From CAYLJJ01 sp964384025 (GTDB lineage Bacteria > Myxococcota_A > Bradymonadia > UBA7976 > UBA1532): a DNA stretch of 58,892 nt. A program made the translations under genes and the position numbers. The DNA is taken from positions 1 to 58,892 of the forward strand of contig CAYLJJ010000030.1 of the NCBI GenBank assembly GCA_964384025.1, read 5' to 3'. This document shows positions 1-8,277 of this stretch, one piece after another; the first letter of the stretch is position 1, and every line of letters starts with the position of its first letter. Under the pieces are notes generated by a model that ran no database searches, had not been told where the DNA came from, and saw only the letters and a list, made by a program, of their open reading frames with translations.

Positions 1-221
1 CCAGCCTCTCCAGCGGCTCCCCCTTGGCCAGCCTCTCCAGCAATGCCAGCCTCTCCATCGATACCCCCTCCACCAGCCAGACCACCTTGGTCCGCTTGGC
101 CAGTCGTACCTGCATTTCCAAAGTCCCCAGTGAGCCCACCATCATCTGAGTTTGAATCATCATCATCACAGCCAATCGTGGCGAACATGATGAGCGCCGC
201 TCCTATCAACCACCGCTTCAT
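1..221 (-). CDS. Gly-rich collagen-like lipoprotein, N-terminal part (cut by window edge)
   Basis: The reverse strand opens with ATG at 221-219 and stays open to the window edge, giving about 73 residues. The start MKRWLIGAALIMFATIGC is a lipoprotein signal peptide with a lipobox ending in Cys18. A run of Asp (DDDD) follows, then a low-complexity Gly/Ala/Glu stretch built on repeats like GEAGQGGAAGEAG. An AGAGAG ribosome-binding site lies just upstream. The protein is probably an outer-membrane-anchored lipoprotein with an extended repetitive tether or stalk. No catalytic domain is visible in the part present, and the rest lies outside the window. The repeated DNA (ccagcctctccag units) could also vary in copy number. 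Confidence 0.7.
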   Translation of the reverse strand, partial: MKRWLIGAALIMFATIGCDDDDSNSDDGGLTGDFGNAGTTGQADQGGLAGGGGIDGEAGIAGEAGQGGAAGEA

Positions 222-301
222 AAATTGTTCTCTCTACTATTTTTGGGGTAGGTGATGGTTTCAGAAGAGGAACATAAAATCCAGGCTTGGACCCGCGTCG
301 C

Positions 302-727
302 TCAGCTGCGCCCTTGCTGTTTCAATAGCTCATCTCGAGTCTCCTCCTCCATAGAACCAAACTCTACTAAGAGATCGCCTAATTTCCGTTGCTCTCCTTG
401 ACGGAAGGCGCTCTCTTGGGCGCTCAGGGCATAGTTAATCTCATCCTCGGAAGTGAGCCCAGTCTCTACCGCCATCTCTGCAAACTGTCGATCTGCTCTG
501 CGAGTATAGAGAAAAGATTGGAGTCGCAATAGGTGCTGTAGTTGATCAAAATCCAAGAACCCTTGCTCTAGAAGCTGATCCCCCAGGCCCAGGCGCTGTC
601 CGCTCTGGTTCCAGAGCTTGTACTGAGCCTTCAGCTCTGCCTCGGTGATCAAAGCAAAGCGCTGAGCCAGGTGAAGCAAGGTGAGCTGCTGAGGGTCATC
701 CTCTTCAAAAAAACCGCTGAACTCCAT
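302..727 (-). CDS. Small protein with two MshEN-like (GspE N-terminal) repeats
   Basis: The 141-residue soluble protein has no signal peptide. Two segments, at about residues 46-69 (LGLGDQLLEQGFLDFDQL) and 115-138 (KLGDLLVEFGSMEEETRDEL), follow the 'LGxLLxExGxxxxxxLxxAL' pattern of the N-terminal domain of GspE/PilB ATPases. That domain binds cyclic-di-GMP in some MshE-like proteins. No ATPase domain follows. A strong GGAGG site lies 6 bases before ATG 727, and the gene begins 18 bases after the GH113-like gene, so the two are probably cotranscribed. It may be a free-standing adaptor or c-di-GMP effector, but the family assignment rests on short motifs only. Confidence 0.6.
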   Translation of the reverse strand: MEFSGFFEEDDPQQLTLLHLAQRFALITEAELKAQYKLWNQSGQRLGLGDQLLEQGFLDFDQLQHLLRLQSFLYTRRADRQFAEMAVETGLTSEDEINYALSAQESAFRQGEQRKLGDLLVEFGSMEEETRDELLKQQGRS

Positions 728-745
728 AACGCCTCCTTGAGGCTT

Positions 746-1699
746 TCAACGATGAGTTGGGGTCTCAGCTTGAGCCTGTTTAAAAAAGTCTCGAATGAGC
801 TCCTCTGCGGGTCGCCCTTTGGGGCAGTAGCCCGTAGGGCCATCGCGAGACCATATCCAGAGGACCAGACCGCTCAAGGTGGGCTCTCTCTGCCAGACCT
901 CAACAAAGGCCCGCCAAGCTTGGAATTGAGCCTGATCATCGCGTTGGGCTCCAGAGCTGTAGTGGTAGGGGCGTTGCGCTGTCCCCTTTAGGCTGCGGTA
1001 GCCCAACTCTGTAAAGATCAGCGGTTTGCCAACAAACTTTGCCCAGAGACGGAGCCCATCTCTGATGAGGGACCAGCTCCTCTTAAGATCTTCTAGGGAG
1101 GGTTCAAGAGCGCTACTGAGGGGAAAGTAAGCGCTCACTCCCGCGATGTCCAAGGCGCTCCAGAAGCTCACCTGTGTGTAGTGATCCCAGTTGGCTGAGT
1201 AGAGCAGCTGTCCTGAGAAACGGGCTCGAACCGCTCTAATCAGGCTCAACCAGCGATCCCGAGCAGACTCCATGCTGCCCAACTCCGAGCCTACAGAGAG
1301 GAGACCAACCCCCTCCTGTGCTCCGAGTTCGGCGTAGTGAAGAATAAAGGCACGGTATGCATACCACCAAGCTTCAGGATCTTTGGGGGCTAAGCGCCCA
1401 CGCCACTCTCCAGGTCCCTCCTTCTCAACTTTAAGGATCGGAAAGAGGAGGACCTTCAGCCCACGCTTCTTTGCGCTGCGGATCAGGCGACGAATCTCAA
1501 CATCATCGGTGCCCCAAGGATAGGGGGCGATCTCTGCGCTATAGATGTCCGCTTGAGCCCACTGGACAATGAGGCTCAGATGATCGGCGCCCAGGGCGCT
1601 GATCTCATCGAGCATCTGCTCAAGTTGAGCAGGATCGCGCTCCCCCTCAAAGTGAGGAGCGAGAGCGACCGCGCGGATAAAGAGGAGGAGAGGGATCAT
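746..1699 (-). CDS. GH113-like glycoside hydrolase (TIM barrel)
   Basis: The 317-residue protein looks like a single (beta/alpha)8 barrel of the GH113 beta-mannanase-type superfamily. The barrel begins almost at once (AVALAPHFEG, residues 10-19), continues with SALGADHLSLIVQW, and carries the two expected catalytic carboxylates: Glu139 in SVGSELGSME (acid/base) and Glu231 in FTELGYRS (nucleophile). An in-frame stop shortly upstream supports ATG 1699. Residues 1-14 are hydrophobic and might act as an export signal, but this is weak. It is transcribed away from the secreted amylase gene, with about 110 bp of shared upstream DNA, so both may serve polysaccharide breakdown. Substrate specificity cannot be read from the sequence. 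Confidence 0.75.
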   Translation of the reverse strand: MIPLLLFIRAVALAPHFEGERDPAQLEQMLDEISALGADHLSLIVQWAQADIYSAEIAPYPWGTDDVEIRRLIRSAKKRGLKVLLFPILKVEKEGPGEWRGRLAPKDPEAWWYAYRAFILHYAELGAQEGVGLLSVGSELGSMESARDRWLSLIRAVRARFSGQLLYSANWDHYTQVSFWSALDIAGVSAYFPLSSALEPSLEDLKRSWSLIRDGLRLWAKFVGKPLIFTELGYRSLKGTAQRPYHYSSGAQRDDQAQFQAWRAFVEVWQREPTLSGLVLWIWSRDGPTGYCPKGRPAEELIRDFFKQAQAETPTHR

Positions 1700-1811
1700 G
1701 CTGCTCTTTTTTCTAAAAGGTCCCAGTCCGGCAGATATTCGCTCTTCTCCTCCTCTTCGTCCAGGGACTGAAGTTCAGGCGTTAGGGAAGAGAAGTTGGA
1801 GGAGATTCACC

Positions 1812-4553
1812 ATGAGAAGGCTCCCGCTCCTGTTGGGGCTTGCCCTGTTTGCTTGTAACGATGAAGACTCAATAGAAGCCCTGGACGCTACGATTGCCCC
1901 CTCTCGTGATGCAGCCCATCAATTTTTTGATGTTGGGCTGGCTGATGTTGGGCTGGCTGATGTTGAGGGCGCTGATCAGCTCCAACATCCCCTTGATGCG
2001 GCTCCTCGAGATTCTACTGCCCCCCGAGATGCTGCTCCTCAAGATGTTGTTGTCCCTCGAGATACCATCGCTTCTGGGGACAGCAGCCCTCTTCAGGACA
2101 GTAGCCCTCTTCAGGACAACAGCCCCGCTGTTGATATCAGTCCTGTATCGATGCCTTGCACCCGCAGCTTTGTCTATCGGGACAGGGTAGGGGCAGACTC
2201 AGTACAACTGGCGGGAGATTTTGAAGGTTGGTCGGGGAGCATAGAGCTACGCGACGAAGAGGAAGATGGTTACTTCCTCGCTGAAGTAAGCCTTGAACCA
2301 GGAGAGTATCAATATAAATTTATCATTGATGGGGTCTGGGGGCATGATGAGGCCAACCCTCAACAGATTGAAGATGGATATGAGGCTTTTAACAGCTTGA
2401 TCAACCACGGCTGCCCCTTTAACCCTGCCTGTATCACTGGAAGAGAGTGTCCGCCAGTAGCACCCATCTGCGACTTCTATGAGTGCCAGCCCTGTCAATG
2501 TCCAGGGGCGCAGATCTGTGATGGCTCAGGCAACTGCGTTGAACCCCCAGAGTGTATCGACGAAGCGGGCTGTGCTCCTCTCAGCGAGATCTGTATGGAG
2601 GGGCGCTGTGTTCCCAAACCCTGTGAGGAGCATAGCTTCTATCTGGCAGGCTGGGAGGAGGCTGAGGCGATCTATGTCTCTGGCTCCTTTAACGCTTGGT
2701 CCTTACCGGGAGAGGGGGCCTTAGAGATGCAGCCAGAGGCGGGGGGGTGGCGAGCTGAGATCAGCGGCCTCCGCGATGGCGTCTACCAATATAAATTCAT
2801 CATCATCCGCGAGGAGTCTCAAGAGTGGATCTATGATCCTGAGAATGAGGCTCAAGATCCCGATGGCTACGGTGGCTTTAACTCCATCTTTAACGTGGAG
2901 TGCGGTTGCACCGAGAGCGCTCAGTGCCTTGAGGGCTTGATCTGTGAGGGCAGTCGCTGTGTACCCCCCGATCCAGGTCCTGAGGAGTGTGGTGATCTGA
3001 ACCTCTTAGAGTGGCAGGACAGCGTGCTCTATTTTGTGATGGTGGATCGCTTCTCCGATTCTGATGGTCGCGCTGATTGGGTAGCAGATGTCAGCGGCTG
3101 GGAGCATCATGGTGCCAGCGGTCAATATGAGGGGGGAGATCTCCCTGGTGTCGTTCAAAAGATCCCCTACCTTAGAAACCTTGGGGTCAGCGCGATCTGG
3201 CTCTCAGCTCCCTATGAGAACCGTAACTATCGTGGTCCGGCGATCAATGAGAGCGTAGATCCCCACATGTACAGCGCCTATCATGGTTACTGGCCCTCAC
3301 CTGAGAATATCGATTACAGCGACCTTGATAACCCCCAACCCACCCCTCTGGTAGAGCCCCGCATTGGCAATGCAGAAGATCTTCATAACCTCGTGGACAC
3401 AGCTCATGAGCAAGGGATGTTGGTGGCCTTTGACTATGTGATGAACCATGTAGATATCGCCAGTGGCCTCTTCCATGCTCACGAATTTGATGGTTGGTTC
3501 GCGCGAAACGAACAGGGGGAGTTTGTGATGTGTGCGGATGGCAACTGGGACAACCCCTTCTGGGGTACTCGCTGTGCCTTCACCAACTATCTACCCGCCT
3601 TTAACTTTGATAACCAAGACGCCCTAAACTGGTCAGTCAATGACGCCATCTGGTGGGCCAAAAACTTTAACTTGGATGGCTACCGTCTGGACGCCATCAA
3701 GCATGTCCCCGAGTCTTGGTTGACTACGCTCCGTTGGCGTTTAGACCAGGAGATCCAAAACCCAGGAGGGGGGCGCTTCTATCTGGTGGGCGAGACCTTC
3801 AGCTATCACGACCGAGATCTGCTGCGCCGCTATGTGGGCGATGACCGCCTCGATGGTCAATTTGATTTCCCCAGCAAGCGTCTGCTCTGTGAGGCGATCT
3901 TCCATGGTATGAGCTTGCGGGACTTTGCGAACTGGATGGACGAGAATGACCGCTTCTATGGTGAAAATGCCCTGATGAGCACCTGGATCGGCAACCATGA
4001 CATCCCCAGAGCGATCCATTTTGCCAACCGGGAGTTTGGCTGCACTGAGGGCAGCAGCTCAGGCAATGGTTGGACAGGCAACTATCCTCAACCTCAACAT
4101 CCAGAGCCCTATGAGCGCTTAGCGGTGGCCTTCGCGGTGATGATGAGCAATCCGGGCGTACCCCTCATCTATTATGGGGATGAGATCGGCTTGGCGGGGG
4201 GGGGAGATCCCGACAACCGTAGGATGATGCCCTGGGGAGATGAGGGCCTAAACCCTCATCAGATCACCCTGCGAGAGCGCCTCGGCGAGCTGGCTCAGAT
4301 TCGCGCTGAGAATAAGGTCTTGGCCCGTGGTCGTCGAGAGACCCTCTCTACGGGCGAGCACACCTGGCTCTATCGTATGACCGGCTGTGGTGAGGAGAGC
4401 CCCGATGTCTATGTGGCGATCAACCGCGCCGATCTCTCCGCCTGGATCGACCTCCCCGAGGGGGAGTATCTGGATCTTCTCTCCGAACAACCTCTCCAAG
4501 GTGGCTCCTATGAGTTGGCTCCACGCAGCTATCGAATCTTTCGCGCTCTTTGA
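1812..4553 (+). CDS. Secreted GH13 alpha-amylase-family lipoprotein with two CBM48-like domains
   Basis: The start at 1812 is preferred over the longer frame from 1698. It has a GGAGG site upstream and begins a lipoprotein signal (LLLGLALFAC, Cys15). The 913-residue protein then has, in order: an Asp-rich tether (about 20-112); a CBM48/AMPK-type glycogen-binding fold (about 118-200, VQLAGDFEGW, YQYKFIIDG); a Cys-rich spacer; a second such domain (about 273-363, IYVSGSFNAW); another Cys spacer; and a GH13 barrel (about 400-905). GH13 regions are clear: FDYVMNH, GYRLDAIKH with nucleophile Asp627, LVGET with acid/base Glu661, and IGNHD with Asp730. It probably degrades starch or glycogen at the cell surface. 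Its stop overlaps the patatin gene, suggesting cotranscription. Confidence 0.9.
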   Translation: MRRLPLLLGLALFACNDEDSIEALDATIAPSRDAAHQFFDVGLADVGLADVEGADQLQHPLDAAPRDSTAPRDAAPQDVVVPRDTIASGDSSPLQDSSPLQDNSPAVDISPVSMPCTRSFVYRDRVGADSVQLAGDFEGWSGSIELRDEEEDGYFLAEVSLEPGEYQYKFIIDGVWGHDEANPQQIEDGYEAFNSLINHGCPFNPACITGRECPPVAPICDFYECQPCQCPGAQICDGSGNCVEPPECIDEAGCAPLSEICMEGRCVPKPCEEHSFYLAGWEEAEAIYVSGSFNAWSLPGEGALEMQPEAGGWRAEISGLRDGVYQYKFIIIREESQEWIYDPENEAQDPDGYGGFNSIFNVECGCTESAQCLEGLICEGSRCVPPDPGPEECGDLNLLEWQDSVLYFVMVDRFSDSDGRADWVADVSGWEHHGASGQYEGGDLPGVVQKIPYLRNLGVSAIWLSAPYENRNYRGPAINESVDPHMYSAYHGYWPSPENIDYSDLDNPQPTPLVEPRIGNAEDLHNLVDTAHEQGMLVAFDYVMNHVDIASGLFHAHEFDGWFARNEQGEFVMCADGNWDNPFWGTRCAFTNYLPAFNFDNQDALNWSVNDAIWWAKNFNLDGYRLDAIKHVPESWLTTLRWRLDQEIQNPGGGRFYLVGETFSYHDRDLLRRYVGDDRLDGQFDFPSKRLLCEAIFHGMSLRDFANWMDENDRFYGENALMSTWIGNHDIPRAIHFANREFGCTEGSSSGNGWTGNYPQPQHPEPYERLAVAFAVMMSNPGVPLIYYGDEIGLAGGGDPDNRRMMPWGDEGLNPHQITLRERLGELAQIRAENKVLARGRRETLSTGEHTWLYRMTGCGEESPDVYVAINRADLSAWIDLPEGEYLDLLSEQPLQGGSYELAPRSYRIFRAL
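1929..1965 (+). repeat. 15-bp in-frame direct repeat in the amylase tether
   Basis: Two exact copies of gatgttgggctggct (1929-1943, 1944-1958) are followed by a partial third copy (gatgttg). They encode DVGLA repeats of the Asp-rich tether that follows the lipobox. Such in-frame repeats can change length by slippage without breaking the gene. Confidence 0.9.
2079..2126 (+). repeat. 18-bp in-frame direct repeat in the amylase tether
   Basis: Units at 2079-2096 and 2097-2114 read gacagYagccctcttcag and differ at one base. A third, shortened unit follows (gacaacagcccc). They encode DSSPLQ repeats just before the first carbohydrate-binding domain. Confidence 0.85.
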
Positions 4554-5332
4554 TGATGCTCCTTAAGGAATGGCTCCAGAAGGAGCGCTTTGCTTTGGCG
4601 ATGTCCTCGGGCTTCTTTGGCTTCTTCGCCCACGCCGGTTTTTTGGGGGTCTTGGAGGAGGAGGGGCTCCTGCCCTCTGAGCTGAGTGGCTCCAGCGCGG
4701 GGGCTTTGGTGGCGGGAGCCTGGGCTTCGGGGACCTCAGCTTTAGAGATTCAGGCGCGGCTTGAGGTCTTAAAGCGGAGCGATTTTTGGGACCCAGGGTT
4801 GGGTCTGGGGCTCCTGCGGGGACGACGCTTTCAGGGGCAGCTCGAGAGCCTCCTGAACTGCAGGAGCTTTGAAGCTTGTCGCGTTCCGCTCCAGGTCTCT
4901 GTCTTTGATCTCTTGGGCTTAGGCACACAAGTGCTCAACGCGGGTCCCCTCATCCCAGCCATCCAAGCTTCCTGTAGCGTCCCGCTGCTCTTTCAGCCGG
5001 TCTGGCTCAAGGGGCGACCTCTCTGGGATGGAGGGATCTTGGACCGGCCCGGTCTCAAAGGTCTTATGCCCGGGCGCAGGATCCTCTTTCACCACCTCGC
5101 TTCACGCTCTCCTTGGCGTTCTCAAGGGGGGATGAAAATCCCGGAGAGAGAGAAGCTGGTCTCCCTGGTGTTTGAGGGTCTACCTCGCGTGGATCCTTTT
5201 CACCTAGAGCGAGGACGGTTGGCGATGCAGCAGGCCGCAGAAGCCACCCGGTGGGCTTTAGAGATGCCCATCTCAGAGGGCGTGTTGCGGCTTAAGATCA
5301 GCGCGCTCAGCAAGAGCCCAGGGCTCTGGTGA
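4553..5332 (+). CDS. Patatin-like phospholipase
   Basis: The 259-residue protein has the patatin Ser-Asp dyad. The nucleophile elbow GSSAG holds Ser48, and Asp159 sits in the DGG motif (LWDGGILDRPG). The Gly-rich stretch SSGFFGFFAHAGFLGVLEEEG matches the oxyanion-loop region. The family hydrolyses acyl esters of phospholipids; no signal peptide is seen, so it is predicted to be cytoplasmic or injected. ATG 4553 shares a base with the amylase stop (TGATG), implying translational coupling. An ATG one codon later and a TTG one codon earlier are also possible. The last 133 bases overlap the 3' end of the opposing phosphopantetheinyl transferase gene. Confidence 0.82.
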   Translation: MMLLKEWLQKERFALAMSSGFFGFFAHAGFLGVLEEEGLLPSELSGSSAGALVAGAWASGTSALEIQARLEVLKRSDFWDPGLGLGLLRGRRFQGQLESLLNCRSFEACRVPLQVSVFDLLGLGTQVLNAGPLIPAIQASCSVPLLFQPVWLKGRPLWDGGILDRPGLKGLMPGRRILFHHLASRSPWRSQGGMKIPEREKLVSLVFEGLPRVDPFHLERGRLAMQQAAEATRWALEMPISEGVLRLKISALSKSPGLW

Positions 5333-5949
5333 AGAAGGACAGTAAAGCGAAAGCCAGGGAGGTGTCTTTTAGAGGCCGCTGCCAGCAGCTCGCCCTGAAA
5401 GCTCCCCTTCTCAAACTGAAGTTGAGCATCCATAAAACCCAGAGCACAACTCTCTATGGGATAAAAAGCTTTAAAAATCGCCTCTTTGGCTGAAAAAAGA
5501 GTGAGCAAACGCTCAGACCAGCCAGGCCCCTCTACCCAGAGTCGCTCTTTGGGAGTACAGACCATCGAGATCACCCCCTTATGGATTCTGCGTTGACGAT
5601 ACTCGATATCCATCCCCAAGCCCTGATAGCGCTCAGCAGGCCCCACGAGGGCGACGGCGACCCCCTCTGTATGGCTGAGGCTGCCTCGCCAACCTGGAGG
5701 CCAGATCGGCGCCCCACCAGGACCTTTGGGGATGGGGATCTGAGGGCCTCCGAGCTGCTTGAGAGCGCGTCGAGCGGCCGCGCGACCTGCCATCAGGTCT
5801 CGATGGCGTTTGGGAGCCGCCCGAGGGCTGAGGCAGATCAGCTCCTCCTCAAAGACCTCTAAGGCTGGATCTTCCTGGGGTCCCAGGGTGGCGAAGGCGC
5901 AATCTGAAGGCCAAAACTGAGGGAATAGGAGATCCCCCGCTGTGATCAT
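5200..5949 (-). CDS. 4'-phosphopantetheinyl transferase (Sfp/EntD type)
   Basis: This enzyme family moves the phosphopantetheine arm of coenzyme A onto carrier proteins of fatty-acid, polyketide or nonribosomal peptide synthesis. The 249-residue protein shows the EntD-type signature: GSLSHT (residues 89-94), GMDIE (112-116, metal ligands Asp114 and Glu116) and FSAKEAIFKAF (152-162, Glu156). ATG 5949 overlaps the transketolase stop (TGATG), so translation is probably coupled. About 35 residues follow the expected end of the fold, and this tail lies in the overlap with the patatin gene. No synthase cluster lies in the window, so its carrier-protein target is unknown. Confidence 0.88.
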   Translation of the reverse strand: MITAGDLLFPQFWPSDCAFATLGPQEDPALEVFEEELICLSPRAAPKRHRDLMAGRAAARRALKQLGGPQIPIPKGPGGAPIWPPGWRGSLSHTEGVAVALVGPAERYQGLGMDIEYRQRRIHKGVISMVCTPKERLWVEGPGWSERLLTLFSAKEAIFKAFYPIESCALGFMDAQLQFEKGSFQGELLAAASKRHLPGFRFTVLLHQSPGLLLSALILSRNTPSEMGISKAHRVASAACCIANRPRSR

Positions 5950-7955
5950 CAAACCGTCTCGTTGAGGAGCCCTCGGGCACGGTCGGCGACCGCCTCTGCG
6001 GTAAAGCCAAACTTCTCAGCCAACACTCCTGTGGGGGCAGAGGCTCCAAAACGATCGATACCGATGTTGAGGCCCCGACGCCCGGTGAGCGCCTTCCAAG
6101 GTTCACTGATCCCAGCCTCTACGCTGACCACAGCGGGATGATCCAGGGGGATCAGCGTCTCCTGATAGGCGCCCTCCTGACGCAGGAAGAGGTCATAGCA
6201 GGGCATAGAGACCACACGGACCTGATAACCCTCAGCTCTCAGGAGGGTCGCGGCGCCTGAGCAGAGCTGCACCTCGGAGCCTGTACCGATAAAGATCAGA
6301 TCGGGCTCCTCAGCTTCTTCCAGAGCATAGCCCCCTCGCCAGATCTCCTCAGGATCAAAGCTGGACGCGCGCTCCAACGCGGGGAGGTTTTGCCGCGTCA
6401 GAGAGAGGGCGCAGGGGCCATCTTGACGGCGCAGAGCCCAACTCCAGGCCATCGCCACTTCCAAGCCATCAGCGGGGCGGAAGAGGTCGAGGTTGGGGAT
6501 CATTCGCAGGCTCCAGTGCTGCTCTATCGCCTGATGGGTGGGGCCATCCTCTCCCAAGAAGATGCTGTCATGGCTAAACACAAAGATGTTAGGCAATTTA
6601 CTGAGAGCGGCCACGCGGAGGGCGGCCCGCTGATAGTCACTGAAGACCAGGAAGGTGGCCCCAAAGGGGCGAACGCCTCCGTGAAAGAGCATACCGTTGC
6701 AGAGGGCAGCCATCACATGCTCTCGGATCCCAAAGGGGATCTGCCGAGCTTTAAAGCTGCGATCGAGGGAGGGGGCGCCGAGCTGCTCATCAAAGTGGGT
6801 GCCGTTAGAGCCGCTGAGATCCGCTGAGCCTCCCATAAAGAAGGGGAGCAGCTCAGCAGCGCTGCGGATGGCGGCGTTGGAGAGCTTACGGGTAGCTCCA
6901 GCGGCGGGGACCGCCGCCTGAAGCGCTTGAGGAAGATCTCCAGGGATCTCTCCCGCCCAGAGCCGATCATAAAGGGCCGCCGCTTCAGGCTGGCGCTCAC
7001 GCCAGGCTTGGAACTCCGCGCCCCAGCGAGCCCGCGCGTTACGCTTCTCTTGTTGGCGTTCCTTAAGGTAAAGGGCAACCTCCTCAGGGATATGGAAGGG
7101 TGAAGAGGGCCAACCCAGGTTTGCGCGGGTGGCGGCCATCTCCTGAGCGCCCAAGGGGCAGCCATGCACCCCTGAGGTGTCTACGCGGTTGGGGCTGCCC
7201 TGGCCGATATGTGTACGGAAGATGATCAAGCTGGGCTGTCCCAGATGCTCAAGGCTGCTCTGGATCGCCTCTGAGATCGCTTGGGGGTCATGACCATCCG
7301 CCTTGAGGACGCGCCAGCCCACCGCTTCAAAGCGGGCCTGCATATCCTCTCGGAAGCTCAGATCGGTGTCGCCGTCGATGGTGATGCGGTTGTCATCATA
7401 GAGCCAGATCAAGTTGTCCAGGCCCCAGAGCCCTGCCAGAGATGCAGCCTCAGAGGAGATCCCCTCCATGAGATCTCCATCGGAGCAGAGGGCGAAGATC
7501 CGCTGTGGCATCGGCTGGAACGCTTCATCTGGGCGCTCCAGTCGAGCGGAGAGGCTCCGCGCTGCCAGCGCCATCCCCAGGGAGTTAGCGACCCCCTGAC
7601 CTAGAGGGCCGGTGGTGGCCTCTACCCCTGGAGTGAGACCAAACTCTGGATGCCCTGGGGTGGGAGAGCCCCACTGCCTGAAGTTCTTTAGATCCTCCAA
7701 ACTGAGATCAAAACCCCAGAGGTGAAGCAGAGAGTAGAGCAGCATCGAAGCATGCCCTGCCGAGAGCACAAAGCGATCTCGGGCTTGCCAATCAGGCTCT
7801 TGAGGATCGAAACGCAGGAACTGATCCCAGAGGATGAAGGCAAGATCAGCCATCCCCATTGGAGCGCCAGGGTGTCCAGAGTTGGCCCGCTCTACACCAT
7901 CGGCGGCCATCATTCGCAGGGTGTCACGGCATCGCTGTTGAAGCGCGCTGTCCAT
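5949..7955 (-). CDS. tkt: Transketolase
   Basis: The enzyme is thiamine-diphosphate-dependent and transfers two-carbon units between ketose and aldose phosphates in the pentose phosphate pathway. The start at 7955 (MDSALQQRCRDTLRM) follows an AAAGGAGAG site and gives 668 residues, the usual length. The longer upstream extension is not protein-like. Typical motifs are ANSGHPGAPMG (His28), RFVLSAGHAS (His68), GPLGQG (116-121), the ThDP site CSDGDLMEG...DDNRI, and IPFGIREHVM in the pyrimidine domain. The gene is followed with a one-base overlap by the phosphopantetheinyl transferase. Nothing abnormal is seen. Confidence 0.96.
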   Translation of the reverse strand: MDSALQQRCRDTLRMMAADGVERANSGHPGAPMGMADLAFILWDQFLRFDPQEPDWQARDRFVLSAGHASMLLYSLLHLWGFDLSLEDLKNFRQWGSPTPGHPEFGLTPGVEATTGPLGQGVANSLGMALAARSLSARLERPDEAFQPMPQRIFALCSDGDLMEGISSEAASLAGLWGLDNLIWLYDDNRITIDGDTDLSFREDMQARFEAVGWRVLKADGHDPQAISEAIQSSLEHLGQPSLIIFRTHIGQGSPNRVDTSGVHGCPLGAQEMAATRANLGWPSSPFHIPEEVALYLKERQQEKRNARARWGAEFQAWRERQPEAAALYDRLWAGEIPGDLPQALQAAVPAAGATRKLSNAAIRSAAELLPFFMGGSADLSGSNGTHFDEQLGAPSLDRSFKARQIPFGIREHVMAALCNGMLFHGGVRPFGATFLVFSDYQRAALRVAALSKLPNIFVFSHDSIFLGEDGPTHQAIEQHWSLRMIPNLDLFRPADGLEVAMAWSWALRRQDGPCALSLTRQNLPALERASSFDPEEIWRGGYALEEAEEPDLIFIGTGSEVQLCSGAATLLRAEGYQVRVVSMPCYDLFLRQEGAYQETLIPLDHPAVVSVEAGISEPWKALTGRRGLNIGIDRFGASAPTGVLAEKFGFTAEAVADRARGLLNETV

Positions 7956-8277
7956 CCGCTCTCCTTTCAGATTATCGCCTTGTAGGGTGCCCAGAAGGTG
8001 CTTCGCTGGAAACCAGAATCTCACCTCGCTCGTCGTTTCGTTCGTCGAGCACAAAATGAGGGCTCCGCCACAGAGCTGGTCTCCACAATTGGGGGCGGCT
8101 TCTTTGCTGCGACGGGGGAGCCGAAAAAAATCCAAATTTTAGGGTGAGATGAGGAGGACACCTCCACGGCATCTATCAGGTTGCAAAAGCCATAGATCGA
8201 GCCTATCCAAAAACTGTTGAGGTCCTTTTTCTGATTGTATAGAGCTATTTTTAGATAGGAACGGCGCCCTCTGATCT
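7956..8277. other. Intergenic, 322 bp between ahcY end and transketolase start
   Basis: No convincing gene lies here. A GGAGG-TGT-CCTCC hairpin (near 8151-8163) and a weak inverted repeat near the ahcY end (8236-8262) are present, but neither has a proper U-tract. The region presumably holds the transketolase promoter; no good -35/-10 pair was recognised. Confidence 0.5.

Noticed and set aside
1698..1811. Longer N-terminus for the amylase
   Set aside because: The extension overlaps the divergent GH113 start, is not protein-like, and would bury the lipoprotein signal inside the chain.
8149..8165. Rho-independent terminator after ahcY
   Set aside because: The GGAGG/CCTCC stem is only five pairs and has no U-tract on the transcribed strand.
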